In this document: in pieces, positions 1 to 10,898 of the stretch
Layout: each line of letters opens with the position of its first letter
Position numbering within the stretch: position 1 is the stretch's first letter
Source of the DNA: Avena insularis
Lineage: Eukaryota; Streptophyta; Magnoliopsida; Poales; Poaceae
Reading direction: 5' to 3'
DNA: 64,000 nucleotides
NCBI GenBank assembly: GCA_023614405.1
Contig: CM042684.1
Location: 210,310,941 to 210,374,940 of the forward strand
Program-made: the position numbers and the translations under genes
Notes under the pieces: model-generated
Databases searched by the model: none
What the model was told of the DNA's origin: nothing
Seen by the model: the letters and a program-made list of their open reading frames with translations, nothing else

Positions 1-15
1 GCCAGGGCGGCCACA

Positions 16-54
16 CCTGGTGGTGGCGCAGCCAGCCCTAGCCGCGCCACCAGG
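16..54 (+). repeat. GC-rich inverted repeat upstream of the R1 LTR TATA box
   Basis: Arms CCTGGTGGTGGCGC and GCGCCACCAGG surround a short CAGCCCTAGC-type loop, about 40 bp upstream of the TATA box. The same hairpin occurs at 5424-5462 and, in R3, at 56803-56849. Confidence 0.7.
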
Positions 55-93
55 GGTGTGGGCCCCTGGTACTCCACCGACCTTGCCCCTTCG

Positions 94-102
94 CCTATAT
101 AT
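94..102 (+). promoter_or_regulatory. TATA box of R1 5' LTR
   Basis: CCTATATAT just downstream of the GC-rich hairpin, in the expected U3 position. The same motif is at 5503-5510 in the 3' LTR, and the aligned site is TATA-like (CCTATAAG) in R2 and R3. Confidence 0.65.
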
Positions 103-1298
103 TGCCTCCGGGACGAAAACCCTAAGCACCAGATCAGAAATCCACGAAAAGTCCCGCAGCGCCACCGCCATCGAAGAGGAGATTCGGGGGACAGAAGTCT
201 CTATTCTGGCACCCTGCCGGAGGGGAGAGATCACCCTGGAGGCCTTCTTCATCACCATGACTGCCTCCATTGTGATGCGTGAGTAGTTCATCCCTGGACT
301 ACGGGTCCATGTAGTAGCTAGATGGTTGGTTCTTCTCCTTTGTGCTACCATGTCTAGATCTTGTGAGCTCCATTCATGATCAAGATCATCTATTTGTAAT
401 CATACATGTTGTGTTTGCGGGGATCCGATGGATATTTAGATGCTATTTCAGATTGATTATTGATTTTATCATGTCTATGTTATTTGTGATCTTGCATGCT
501 TTCCGTTGTTAGTAGCTATCTTGGCCGAGTAGATGCTAGCAACTCCAAGAGGGAGTATTTATGCTCGATAGTGGGTTCATGCCTCTAGTAATCTGGAGAA
601 GTGACAGAAATCTCTAAGGTACTAGATGTCCTGTTGCTACTAGGGAGAAAACAACAATCCTTTGTTCATAGAACAATCGTATTGTTTACTTTACACACTT
701 TGCTTAATGTAATTATCTGTTGCTTGCAACTTAATACTGGAGGGGGTTCGGATGATAACCTAAAGGTGGATTATTAGTCATAGATGTAGTTGGATTACGG
801 TTTATGTATAATGTTGTAATGCCCAATCAAATCTCATAGGAGTCAAGTTGATTAGTATATGCATGTATGCTTTCTCGGTGTCTGTCAATTGCCCCGCTAT
901 AATTTGTTCACCCAACATGTCATCTATCTTAAGGAGAATCACCTCTAGTGAACTATGGACCCCGGTCCATTATTTTACGATCAATCTACAAAGCTATTTA
1001 CTATTTTCTCTTTACTTTCTGCAAGCAATTACTATCTTCCACACAATACGTTTAATCCTTTGTTTTCAGCAAAACCGGTGAGATTGACAACCTCATTGTA
1101 AGTTGGGGGCAAAGTTCTGTGGTTGTGTTGTGCAGGATTCCAAGTTGGAAACAACACCTTGGAGGTGTTTCCTTGCTCCTACTGGTTTGATAACCTGGTT
1201 TCATAAATGAGGGAAAACTTGCTGCTGTGCTCATCATACCTTCCTCTTGGGGTTCCCCAACAAGATCGACGTGTTGAGCCGATCATCAAGACTTTTTC

Positions 1299-1317
1299 TG
1301 GTGCCGTTGCCGGGGAG
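1299..1317 (+). other. R1 primer-binding site (Asp tRNA type)
   Basis: TGGTGCCGTTGCCGGGGA starts 10 bp after the LTR end. It is one base off the complement of the 3' end of plant tRNA-Asp(GUC), the usual primer of many cereal Gypsy elements. Confidence 0.85.
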
Positions 1318-1501
1318 TCAAGGACATCTTCACAAGGGGAGTCCCTCATAACCAATCTCTTTACTTTGTTGTTTTTGTTTTGCTTAGTTTATTTCTGCTT
1401 TGTTTGCTTGTTTCTTTTATCAAAAACACAAAAAAATTAGTTGTACTAGCTTGCTTCTTCATATTAAAAACACAAAAAAATCTCTATCTGAAATTGCTAT
1501 T

Positions 1502-2374
1502 ATGTCTAGCATTTCTCCAATCACTATGTCACCTGAGGAAACGATTTTTACTTTCAAACAAGGAATTGAAGAAAGTTTCAAAGAAGCTTGGTCTAGGATC
1601 TCTAAATTACATGCAAAAACTAAACCTAAAATGACTCTAAGCTTGTTGCTTAGCAGTTTTTACTTTGGAACTGGTCTATGCTATAGGTATGCTTTGGATG
1701 CTGTAGTAGGAGGAGATTTCCTCCAATGCAATGAGGATGAAGCTTTTAATGCCATAAAGAAGTTGGTCTCAACATATAACTTGTCTAGCAAATCTGATTC
1801 CTCCTTCATAAACATATTTGCTAGATTAAACACTTTTGAGGCAAACACAACTAGTTTAAAAGATTGCTATAACATGCTTAGAGAGCATCATGATTATGTT
1901 CCAATAAATTCTGAATCTTCAAAATGGCTTCCTACAGTAAAATTTGTTATAAATAATGAAACTTTTCATGCTCGCTGTGATATCATGTCTGAATTCTATC
2001 TTATGCCTAAAGATATTTATGAATCTTTAAATCTTTGGGGACTTTCTGAAGGGGGAAAAGAAATATCTCTTGCTAATAATGACACGATATTACCCATTGG
2101 AATAGCTGAAGGAGTGTTTCCAAAAATTCTAGGGAAAGTGGTGTCTACTGATTATCTTGTTATTGAATGTGTAGGAAAAATGACAAATTACAGTTGGAAG
2201 GTCCTTGGAGCAATTATAGATGTGGAAAAGGGCATCATGCACTTTGCTTCTCCACCAAACAATCATATGTTCCCCAAGGATAAGAATAAAAGCAAGAGAG
2301 GCAAGGGCAAGAAATTTGGTGTTAATGCTTCTTCATTTGAGAATACTTGTTCTTTTCTTGCTTCTTATGCCTAG
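1502..2374 (+). CDS. R1 gag-fragment / inactive retropepsin fusion protein
   Basis: An open frame of 290 codons from ATG 1502. The frame is open from 1400, but the upstream part is the A/T-rich leader, so 1502 is the better start. Residues about 20-90 (ESFKEAWSRI, then ALDAVVGGDF and EAFNAIKKLV) look like the C-terminal part of a Retrotrans_gag domain. Residues about 145-260 follow the layout of a Gypsy aspartic protease (FHARCDIMSEFYLMP, then VLGAIIDVEKG), but the catalytic D-[ST]-G is missing: the aligned place reads D-I-M-S. The C-terminus is basic (KDKNKSKRGKGKK). There is no zinc knuckle, RT or integrase. It could be a packaging protein of a non-autonomous element. The frame is intact, unlike most coding regions in this window. 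Role inferred. Confidence 0.7.
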   Translation: MSSISPITMSPEETIFTFKQGIEESFKEAWSRISKLHAKTKPKMTLSLLLSSFYFGTGLCYRYALDAVVGGDFLQCNEDEAFNAIKKLVSTYNLSSKSDSSFINIFARLNTFEANTTSLKDCYNMLREHHDYVPINSESSKWLPTVKFVINNETFHARCDIMSEFYLMPKDIYESLNLWGLSEGGKEISLANNDTILPIGIAEGVFPKILGKVVSTDYLVIECVGKMTNYSWKVLGAIIDVEKGIMHFASPPNNHMFPKDKNKSKRGKGKKFGVNASSFENTCSFLASYA

Positions 2375-5138
2375 CTCAAAGGCGTTAAAGAAAAGCACTT
2401 ATTGGGAGATAACCCAAATTTCGTTAGGAATATTTTGTTGAGTCTTGGAAGTTATTGATTCAGTAATAACCTCTCATTATCATTTTTGTGTGGTTTTTGT
2501 GCCAAGAGTAACCTCTAATGAGAGAGAAGTACTGCTTAGGAAAGTTGTTGTCCCGAAACAGATTTTTGTGCTTCACTGTAAAAATTCGTGAAAAATCTCT
2601 ATACGTTGGTTTGAGCTGTAATTGTTTGTGCTTCTACCCCAGGTTGTTATCCAACTTTTGTTAGTTCAACACTTTTCTATTTGAGCAACAGAAGGCCTTC
2701 GCAAAAATTGGTTTTTACCTGCTGGTCTTTTTTGACAGATTTCTGCCATTATTTGCATTTGCCTCTTAATCTCTTTCTCTTTGAGTTCTCTTTGATCATT
2801 TGAACTTTTTAAAGGAAGTGCTAAGTAGATTGTGTTTTAATGGAAGTTTTACTTATGTTGGAACTGAACCAAAAGACTTATTATCTTGAGTATACTAATG
2901 TTGCTAATGAAGATTGTGAGAAGTTTTGTATGAAGGAGATTTTAAAGTGTAGGGAAGAGTAATGTGATAAGATGAAGTATGGACAAAAGCTCAAGCTTGG
3001 GGATGCGACCCATGTCACCCCAATAAATATTCAAGAAGTACAAGCGTCAAAGCTTGGGGATGCCCAAGGTATCCCCTTCTTCATCAATAAAAATTTCAGG
3101 TTTCTTCCAAACACTTCATTTTTATTGTTTCATGCACAATTGTGTTGTTCTTGGAGCGTCTTCGTTTTGTTTTTAGTTTTCGTTTGCTTAGTTTGCTTGA
3201 ATAAATTGGTTGGACCCCCACATTCATATATGATAGTTTTCAAATAAGTTGATTTGGATTGGAAAAGAGTAGGAAAGTTCATGCTTAAGTGGTATAAAAC
3301 GAGCTTGTTTTTGACTGTGGCCTAGGCTTTATCATGTCATGCTTGATATTGTTTTAGCTTTATCATGTCATGCTTGATATTGTTTTGGCTTTATGCTTAG
3401 TGATTTTTTCTATAGCATGACATGTTATAAACAATTGAGATTGCTTAATGTGCCTTGAAAGAATCATGCGTTGTTTACCATATAAAAGCATAATATTGTG
3501 GTATTCTCCTTTAATGCTTTATTTGGGTTGACTTGGCGCATGCTCACACCATGTTAAGACTATACCAAGTCACCATAGCCTCTATGATCATTTAGTTTTT
3601 GACTTGTAATGTCACTTTATGCTTTAATTAATAGTGTTTTGTCGCTTTGCATGATTATGCCCTTTATTGCTCTCTTAGTTGGTCGCTCCCAGTCTTTTGC
3701 TAGCCTCCATACCAAGTATGAGTTCCACTCATGCATCCAACTCCAAATAAAACCAAGTTATTCCAAAGAGTCCACCATACCTACCTATTAGAATTTGCTA
3801 TTCCAAGTATATTCATGTTTTTATCTACCTTCCGAATTAAGCTTGTTATGTGAAAACTAGTGATTAAAGCTCTCACGAACTTGATGGCACACTTTACTTT
3901 TCTCGCACTTAATAAACTTGAACCATTGTGCCCATCTATGTTGCGTATATGCTTGCTTTTTGTAAGTTGTGGATTAGCAGAACCATGCTGTCATGGGGAA
4001 CGCTTTCAACATTGCACTTTATTTAGTTGATATCATGTTCTTTTGCTTATGGATCCCGGCGGTGTGAAATGAAAGGGGAGCTTGTAAGGCTCATGGAGTT
4101 CGTATATGTGTTAGAGAAACGCCTGAGCGGCTGGTCTAATCCATGCCTAATCATGGTGGAAACCTGCAGCGTAACCATAGTGAGGAATCTATGACGCATC
4201 CTCTATAAAAAAAGAAGCCTATGCAAATAGGAAAGAAAAAAGAGAAAGAGAAAAAAAGAGATACCTATGCAAATAGGAAATAAAAGGATGCTAAGATGCT
4301 CATTGTCTGCTTGCCTTGTCATTTTGATATGGGGATTCTTCCGTATCATCGGGCAAGGGGTACCCCGTTGGTGGTTCTCTATGATACACATGTACTTACA
4401 ATGACAAGAACTTACTTGTGACTAAACTTGAGTAGCATGAGGAACGGTACTCGTAAGTAAGGGGCATGAGATTTTCAGCTTATAACTTGTCATGCATATC
4501 CTCATATTTGTTCACTTTAACCTTAACCACCTAAAGATGCTTATGATAGGGGCAATGAGAGCTGAAAGCTAATAAGTACCATAATTTTTGGAAGCTCTTT
4601 ATGAGACTTGAATCCCTGCTTCCTTCTATGAAGGCCTTTCTTTTACTTTTATGTTGAGTCTCCATTTTCTATCTTTATGCACCTATTGAGAGAGCATAGT
4701 GGCCATTCTTAGTTTAATGTGCATTGTCCCAAGACTTGTTGATTGATTCATAACTTTTATATTGCTTGTTCTTAAACTATTTGTATCTAGTCACCCTTAT
4801 GAACTTTGAAGGTGTCCTATGCATTTATGTTTTGCTACACTATGAGGGACAAGCTGAATACCATTCTTATTATGTTTTCTATATGTGAGACAAACAAACG
4901 TCTTGCAAAGCATTGTTATTCATGAATCTTTTGTTTGTACCTTTTCATGTTACAACATAGTTGCTATGTCTTATTGTTAGAACTATATCTTTCATGCTAA
5001 GTTAAAGTACTATGATCCTAGCTATCAATGTTCTACAAATACTTTGATCAAGATTATGATGATGCATGTCACCTAAAAATTTATTCTTTTTTACCACTTA
5101 CCTACTCGAGGACGAGCAGGAGTTAAGCTTGGGGATGT
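2321..5138 (+). other. R1 3' non-coding module
   Basis: A stretch of 2.8 kb with no convincing gene, homologous to 20438-23256 (R2) and 57132-59917 (R3, reversed). It starts at the shared TTAATGCTT at the end of each coding insert, contains the conserved GGGAGATAACCC, two internal copies of the purine-tract motif (2993-3006, 3050-3063) and a purine-rich A/G stretch near 4206-4260, and ends at the purine tract before the LTR. Confidence 0.8.
5125..5138 (+). other. R1 polypurine tract
   Basis: AAGCTTGGGGATGT lies immediately upstream of the 3' LTR, where plus-strand priming occurs. Confidence 0.8.
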
Positions 5139-6675
5139 TGATACGTTGCAAACATATCTATAATTTTTGATGTTCCATGCTTGTTTTATATCTACTTTCT
5201 TATGTTTTGTCCACACTTTGGAGTATTTTTACACATTTTCTAGAACTAACCTATTAACAAGATGCCATGGTGCCAGTTGCCTGTTTTCTGCTCTTTTTGG
5301 TTTCAGAAAATCTAGTAAGGAAATATTCTCGAAATTGGACCGGACAAAAGCCCAAGTCAGTATTTCACCAGAAGGAATACAGAGTCCGGAGGGGAGACGA
5401 AGAGGGGAGCTAGGGTGGCCACACCTGGTGGTGGCGCGGCTAGCCCTAGCCGCGCCACCAGGGGGTGTGGCCCCTGGTACTCCACCGACCTTGCCCCTTC
5501 GCCTATATATTGCCTCCAGGACAAAAACCCTAAGCACTAGATCAGAAATGCACGAAAAGTTCCGCAGTGCCGCCACCACCGAAGAGGAGATTCGAGGGAC
5601 AAAAGTCTCTGTTTTGGCACCCTTCCGGAGGGGAGAGAACACCCTGGAGGCCTTCTTCATCACCATGACTTCTTCCAGTGTGATGCGTGACTAGTTCATC
5701 CCTAGACTACGGGTCCATGTAGTAGCTACATGGTTGGTTCTTCTCCTTTGTGCTACCATGTCTAGATCTTGTGAGCTCCGGTCATGATCAAGATCATCTA
5801 TTTGTAATCATACATGTTGTGTTTGCAGGGATCCGATGGATATTGAGATGCTATTTCAGATTGATTATTGATTCTATCATGTCTATGTTATTTGTGATCT
5901 TGCATGCTTTCCGTTGTTAGTAGCTATCTTGGCCGAGTAGATGCTAGCAACTCCAAGAGGGAGTATTTACGCTCGATAGTGGGTTCATGCCTCTAGTAAT
6001 CTAGGGAAGTGACAGAAATCTCTAAGGTACTAGATGTGCTGTTGCTACTAGGGAGAAAACAACAATCCTTTGTTCATAGAACAATCGTATTGTTTACTTT
6101 ACACACTTTGCTTAATGCAATTATCTGTGGCTTGCAACTTAATACTGGAGGGGGTTCGAATGATAACCTGAACGTGCATTATTAGTCATAGATGTAGTTG
6201 GATTACGGTCTATGTATAATGTTGTAATGCCCAATCAAATCTCATAGGAGTCAAGATGATTAGTATATGCATGTATGCTTTCTCGGTGTCTGTCAATTGC
6301 CCCGCTGTAATTTGTTCACCCAACATGTCATCTACCTTAAGGAGAATCACCTCTAGTGAACTATGGACCCCGGTCCATTCTTTTACCATCAATCTACAAA
6401 GCTATTTACTGTTTTCTATTTACTTTCTGCAAGCAATTACTATCTTCCACACAATACGTTTAATCCTTTGTTTTCAGCAAAACCGGTGAGATTGACAACC
6501 TCACTATAAGTTGGGGTGCAGGATTCCAAGTTGGAAACAACACCTTGGAGGTGTTTCCTTGCTCCTACTGGTTTGATAAACTTGGTTTCATAACTAAGGG
6601 AAAACTTGCCGATGTGCTCATCATACCTTCCTCTTGGGGTTCCCCAACGAGATTGACATGTTGAGCCGATCATCA
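5139..6675 (+). repeat. R1 3' LTR
   Basis: 1537 bp, TGATACGTTG...GATCATCA. It contains the GC-rich inverted repeat 5424-5462 and TATA box 5503-5510. Compared with the 5' LTR it lacks 23 bp near 6516 (between GTTGGGG and TGCAGG). Long ORFs here (for example on the minus strand at 5229-5666) lie in the LTR and are not taken as genes. Confidence 0.9.
5424..5462 (+). repeat. GC-rich inverted repeat in R1 3' LTR
   Basis: Imperfect palindrome with 17-bp arms (GGCGCGGCTAG against CTAGCCGCGCC), about 40 bp upstream of the TATA box. Confidence 0.75.
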
Positions 6676-9080
6676 AGAACACTCTAGGTTAAAGAGGAAG
6701 ACAACAACTCTTTACAAAGAAGAACCAGAAATAACAACTCACAACTATCTAGCTAATAAGACTAGCATCTAAACTATCTGGCTTGCAATTGCTGCTAGTG
6801 CAATGCTCTACAGAAGTAGGTGTTATGGCTAGAGAATCTATTCCTAGCTAATCCGGAACTTTTTCTTCACTTCAGTTGGTGTATATGTTGACTTCATTGA
6901 CTTTATTGAAGAACATGAGTTGTCGATGATGGCTTCTTAAGCATAAGTTGGTGTTGGCATCGTCTTCAATGGCTTAGAACCAAGCAAGAGTTAAGAAGGT
7001 ACAGTTGAGTATGAGCATACTCAGCAAGTTCACTAAAAAGGAGTGTTTGATGCACTATCTCTATAGCCATAGACCATAGGTCGTAGGCAATGCAGGTTTT
7101 CATAAACATTTCTTCAAAGGTTGCTTTTATTCTGAAAACTATGTTCCACAGCCTTCATAGGTTGAGCAGAACTTTCATGGAGTTCCTTTCCTGCCGCGTT
7201 CGTAGCTCCTTCCCTAAACAGGGAGTAACATGTCACAATTCTTACACTCTGTAGAGGTGCGCTGCTTTACCCATAAGAGACCTTAGCCTTGTTTCACATC
7301 CAACTCGCGAGCTTGTCCATACTTCCTTGGTATGGGGCCCAGTCTAAGATCCAAGCCAATCACTACCTTCTCCATGACCCCGCATGAAGACACGATCCCC
7401 CAAGAGCTTTACCACGAGTACAATCCGGGTAGCCTCTCGAAGACTTCGTAAGCAGCTCTGCCTGGCAGCCACCATCAACTATGGTGAACCTCCACCAAGA
7501 TAGTTATGCGCAGATAATCTAGACACCTAGATCGCGGGGCACTAAGGGTTCCCACCCATGTGCTGGATTCTCCATGAGAAATCTGCAGCTTCACAATAAG
7601 GTCATCCGTCCATGCGAAAGGGAGAAGATACAGCTGAATTTCCCAACCCATTCCAAGTCTTATGGTTAACACATAATATATGATGCTAGAATCACTGGCG
7701 ACATTGGTTGATTAAGTCCTATATATTATGTTCCTTTGCCACTGGAACTGTATCAATAGATTATTACCATTTGGTAGATAGTCCATAATCATATTATTAT
7801 GAAAATAGTGTTTTCTGTCCTTTGTGAAATGCAGGTGATGACAACATTCGAGTTACAAGCATTTGATAGAAAATAATAAAAGGACATGAGCAAGTTGTGA
7901 ACTTGACTTTTGTGATTGCAAGATTATGCAATCACGGTCTTCAAGACAATAGAAGATCCAAAATCTGTAAATAGCATCATTGGTCCGGTATGGACTAATG
8001 TTTAAAGAAGCAATATGCTGTGATGCATAAGTAATGTAATGCATTTTGTAAAACCCCGAGATAAATCCCCAATAACATGAATGAGTTAAATTTAGGTGAG
8101 GCATATACGATTTAGTTATTTCTCATGTCTTCTTCACAAGTAAAGATAAGTACAAAGAACTTAAGTGTCTAACATGCAAAGTGTGCAAGTGAAATGTAAT
8201 AACACTTTGAGATTGAGGTGAATTACTATCTAGTAACTCTGATGGATGTTGGTATGATAGATTGTTAAGAGTTAAAGGACTTATTTATAAGGTTGTTGTT
8301 TGAAATGGCAAAATGAATAACCTTTGAGGGAAAGATTTCTTTGATAAGGTTTAAACAATCTTGATGGTTAACAGTATGTGATCATTGACTTTTTCGTTTG
8401 TTTGATAAGCTTGGTCTTGAGATGCCTTACGACCTAATTGGAACAGACCAAAGTTAACTATAAAAATATAAATATACTTTGTATATTGTGTTTATAACTT
8501 GATGGACCAAAGTTAATTCTAAAACATAAATAGATTTAGGTTGTGATGTATCTAAATTATTATTAAGTTCTAGGGTTAAGATAAGGTTGATTAAGAGTGT
8601 GAATTCATTCACTTTGAATTTAAGTGAATGATATGTTTGAATGTGATTTACTATTATGAAAATAATTTGTCTTATTAAAGAAAGCAAGATGATCTCATTA
8701 ATGTGTTAGGGTTTTAAAATCATGTTAAGCATGGTTAAGAGATAAAGAGTATTCACCATCCATATAGGTGAATGATGTTCATAATTTACTTGAATTGTTG
8801 ATTTAACTTAGATTTATGGTTTTAAAAGAGTTTTATAGAGTTAATTGCTTATACTTAAATTTCATTATAGATCCAACTTATGGTTTTGGAAGTAGTATTT
8901 AAATGTAAAAGATTTAAGGTTTCACATAGAATTGTGATTATTTCTTACTTAAGAAATGTTTTTAAAGAATTTACAAAATAGGTATTTTATAAAATAGATA
9001 GGGATTTATTACTTTAAAATCTTGGAACCCATTGGAAGAATATATTGAGTATTTTTTCTAGTAAAGTATATTTATTTAAG
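6676..9080 (-). repeat. L2 fragment a: old long LTR, 3' region
   Basis: No gene. The stretch contains the palindromic GAGTATGAGCATACTC followed by AGCAAGT (7010-7030), which reversed reads ACTTGCTGAGTATGC, a motif typical of the downstream part of long cereal LTRs and also present in S1 near 40070. It resumes after Copia element C1 at 17192, because C1 is flanked by the direct duplicate TTAAG. The LTR end itself is not in the window; R1 probably inserted into it. Confidence 0.55.
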
Positions 9081-10883
9081 TGTAGGGGTTCCCCGTATGA
9101 AAACAATAAATTTTACTCTACGTCCTTGAACCCCTGAAGCTGCCAGGACCTATCTATTAGTAATACAGTAACGGGAGGGGCTTTTCGCGAACTTACCCTT
9201 GAAGACCGAAAAGCGTTGTCAACGCTCAGGAGAGCATGGTTGATGTAGACGAGCCGAAGCCGACCTCAAGGTCGTGATGAAGTCCTTGCGCTCCTTCTGG
9301 CTCCAACGACTTGAGTGCCTCAAGTGCGACACCTCGCAGGGAGTTACACACGTCCGGTGCCTGACAATGACTCCCGCTTCCCCGATCTAGCAGCAGTTGC
9401 GGAAGCAGAGCTCCTGGATCCGAATCCCGCAGCGCAATGGCGCTCCGCGGTGAAGATGTCTCTTGCTCGCGTAGTCCATACTTGGGACCACGGTCATGAG
9501 AGAGATAGGGGGAGAGAGAAAATATCAATTGGAGGTCCTCCCAAAAGTGGGGAGACCTTTATTGATTATTGGTGTATTTATCTGGCCAAATACCCCCACT
9601 ATATATAGGGGGAGGAGGGGGTACACCCTCCCTCAAAGTCCCGGGGTGGGACTAAAGGAGAGGAGGGGGAGGGGGAGGGGGAAAGCACCGCCGGCCACCC
9701 CCTCATGGCCCCACGTGGGGGGCTGGCCCAATAGGCAGCCACCCCCCCTCATGGCCCCTTCTCCCCTCTTGCCTTTCCCTAATGGGCCCTCTCCCCTCCG
9801 GGAATTGGCCCATTAAGCCTTTGACCATTTAATTGATTTTTCTCTTTATTAAATAATTATGAATAAATGATTAAATCAACATTTAACATTCATTCACACA
9901 TTATTCAACCTCCATTGCCATGGAACACCTTCCACCTCCACTCCGGACATCCTCTGGACTTACCGAAACCCTTCCGGTTTTCTCTCTTCTTTTCTTCGGT
10001 GATTCTACCGATCCTATAAACACTCTCTAAGCATCATCAAGCCCTTAAGAGTGATACCCCACGGTTCGAGAACACTCCAGACATGGTCGGGACACTCCCG
10101 CACCAATGATCGATAGAGGGACCTAGATGGCCATGTGACCCCTGTGCGTTCCACGAAGATCTTTCGTCGTTTGAACCGGGACAGTCGTGTCTTATTCCCT
10201 TTGTCACTCGATACTTGCGTTGCCCGAGATCTGATCAATGACATCACCATGTTGTGTTCAATCTCGTTACTGAAAATTGCTACTTGACTCGTTCCGACAA
10301 GTGATATCCCTGTGATCAAATCACACGCTGCGCAACTATTGGATATAACTTCTCCGAGTGGGCCCTTGAGTATCTTCCCATCACATGGACGGACAAATCC
10401 CGCTCTTGACATATATTGCCTCTACGGTTTCCTCCGAATACCTGAACACACCTTTATAACCACCATTTTACCAGATGTCGTTTGATGATATCAAAGCACT
10501 CTCGGGAGACAGTGATTGATATATAGCCTCACGGTCTAAGGAATAGTCTACGAGGATCCATTTCTAATCATCGTAACTTGAACTTCGTGACATGATCGGG
10601 TCACGATGTTTAGGTTGGGTATTGGTTCATCATCGCATTCTCTAAATGAGATGACCTCATTTCCAACTGGCATAAATGCCACATGATCAGGAAACATGAT
10701 CATTTGTTGACCAATGAACTAGTGACTAGAGTTTCACTAGGAACCCCTGGTTGTTTATATATCACACGTGTATTGATGTTTCCACTCAATACAGTTATAG
10801 CATGATATAAAACTTAATCATAAACTATATGAAATATGATAATAGTCCTTACTACTATTTGTCTCTAGGGCATATTTCCAACA
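9081..10883 (-). repeat. C1 3' LTR
   Basis: 1803 bp, near-identical to 15397-17191. Minus-strand TATA box CTATATATAG at 9599-9608, then C/G-rich homopolymer runs. A 132-codon sense frame (10014-10412) recurs in the other LTR but is explained by sequence identity. Confidence 0.93.
9599..9608 (-). promoter_or_regulatory. TATA box of C1 3' LTR
   Basis: CTATATATAG within a C/G-rich context. The twin copy is at 15914-15923 in the 5' LTR, which would drive the element. Confidence 0.65.
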
Positions 10884-10898
10884 GTCTCCCACTTGCAC
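10884..10898 (-). other. C1 polypurine tract
   Basis: Reversed, the sequence reads GCAAGTGGGAGAC directly against the LTR start TGTTGG. The same tract abuts the 3' LTR of C2 at 32460. Confidence 0.75.

Larger units (their letters stand above)
1..1288 (+). repeat. R1 5' LTR (partial)
   Basis: Matches the 3' LTR from about position 5409 onward; about 270 bp of U3 are lost off the window edge. It carries the GC-rich inverted repeat, a TATATAT box near 95-102, and ends at 1288 just before the primer site. It keeps a 23-bp stretch near 1110-1133 that the 3' LTR has lost. Confidence 0.9.
1..6675 (+). mobile_element. R1: Sabrina-like non-autonomous Gypsy LTR retrotransposon, 5' end cut off
   Basis: Two homologous LTRs (1-1288, truncated by the window edge, and 5139-6675) flank an internal region of 3850 bp. 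The order is LTR, Asp-tRNA primer site at 1299, one ORF at 1502-2374, a long non-coding tract, purine tract at 5125, LTR. The LTR begins TGATACGTTGCAAAC and ends GATCATCA. The 5-bp target duplicate AGAAC should follow at 6676-6680; its partner lies outside the window. No reverse transcriptase or integrase is encoded, so the element depends on enzymes made elsewhere. LTR architecture resembles Triticeae Sabrina/WHAM Gypsy families; that family name is inference. Confidence 0.9.

Noticed and set aside
1299..1317. tRNA gene
   Set aside because: Only the primer-complementary 18 bases are present; no cloverleaf on either strand.
5229..5694. Long frames on both strands at the start of the R1 3' LTR
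   Set aside because: They cross the promoter hairpin and TATA box; G/C-rich LTR sequence explains the open frames.
10014..10412. 132-codon minus-strand frame repeated at 16322-16720
   Set aside because: Present twice only because both lie in the two C1 LTRs; no start context or domain. Sharing is explained by LTR identity.
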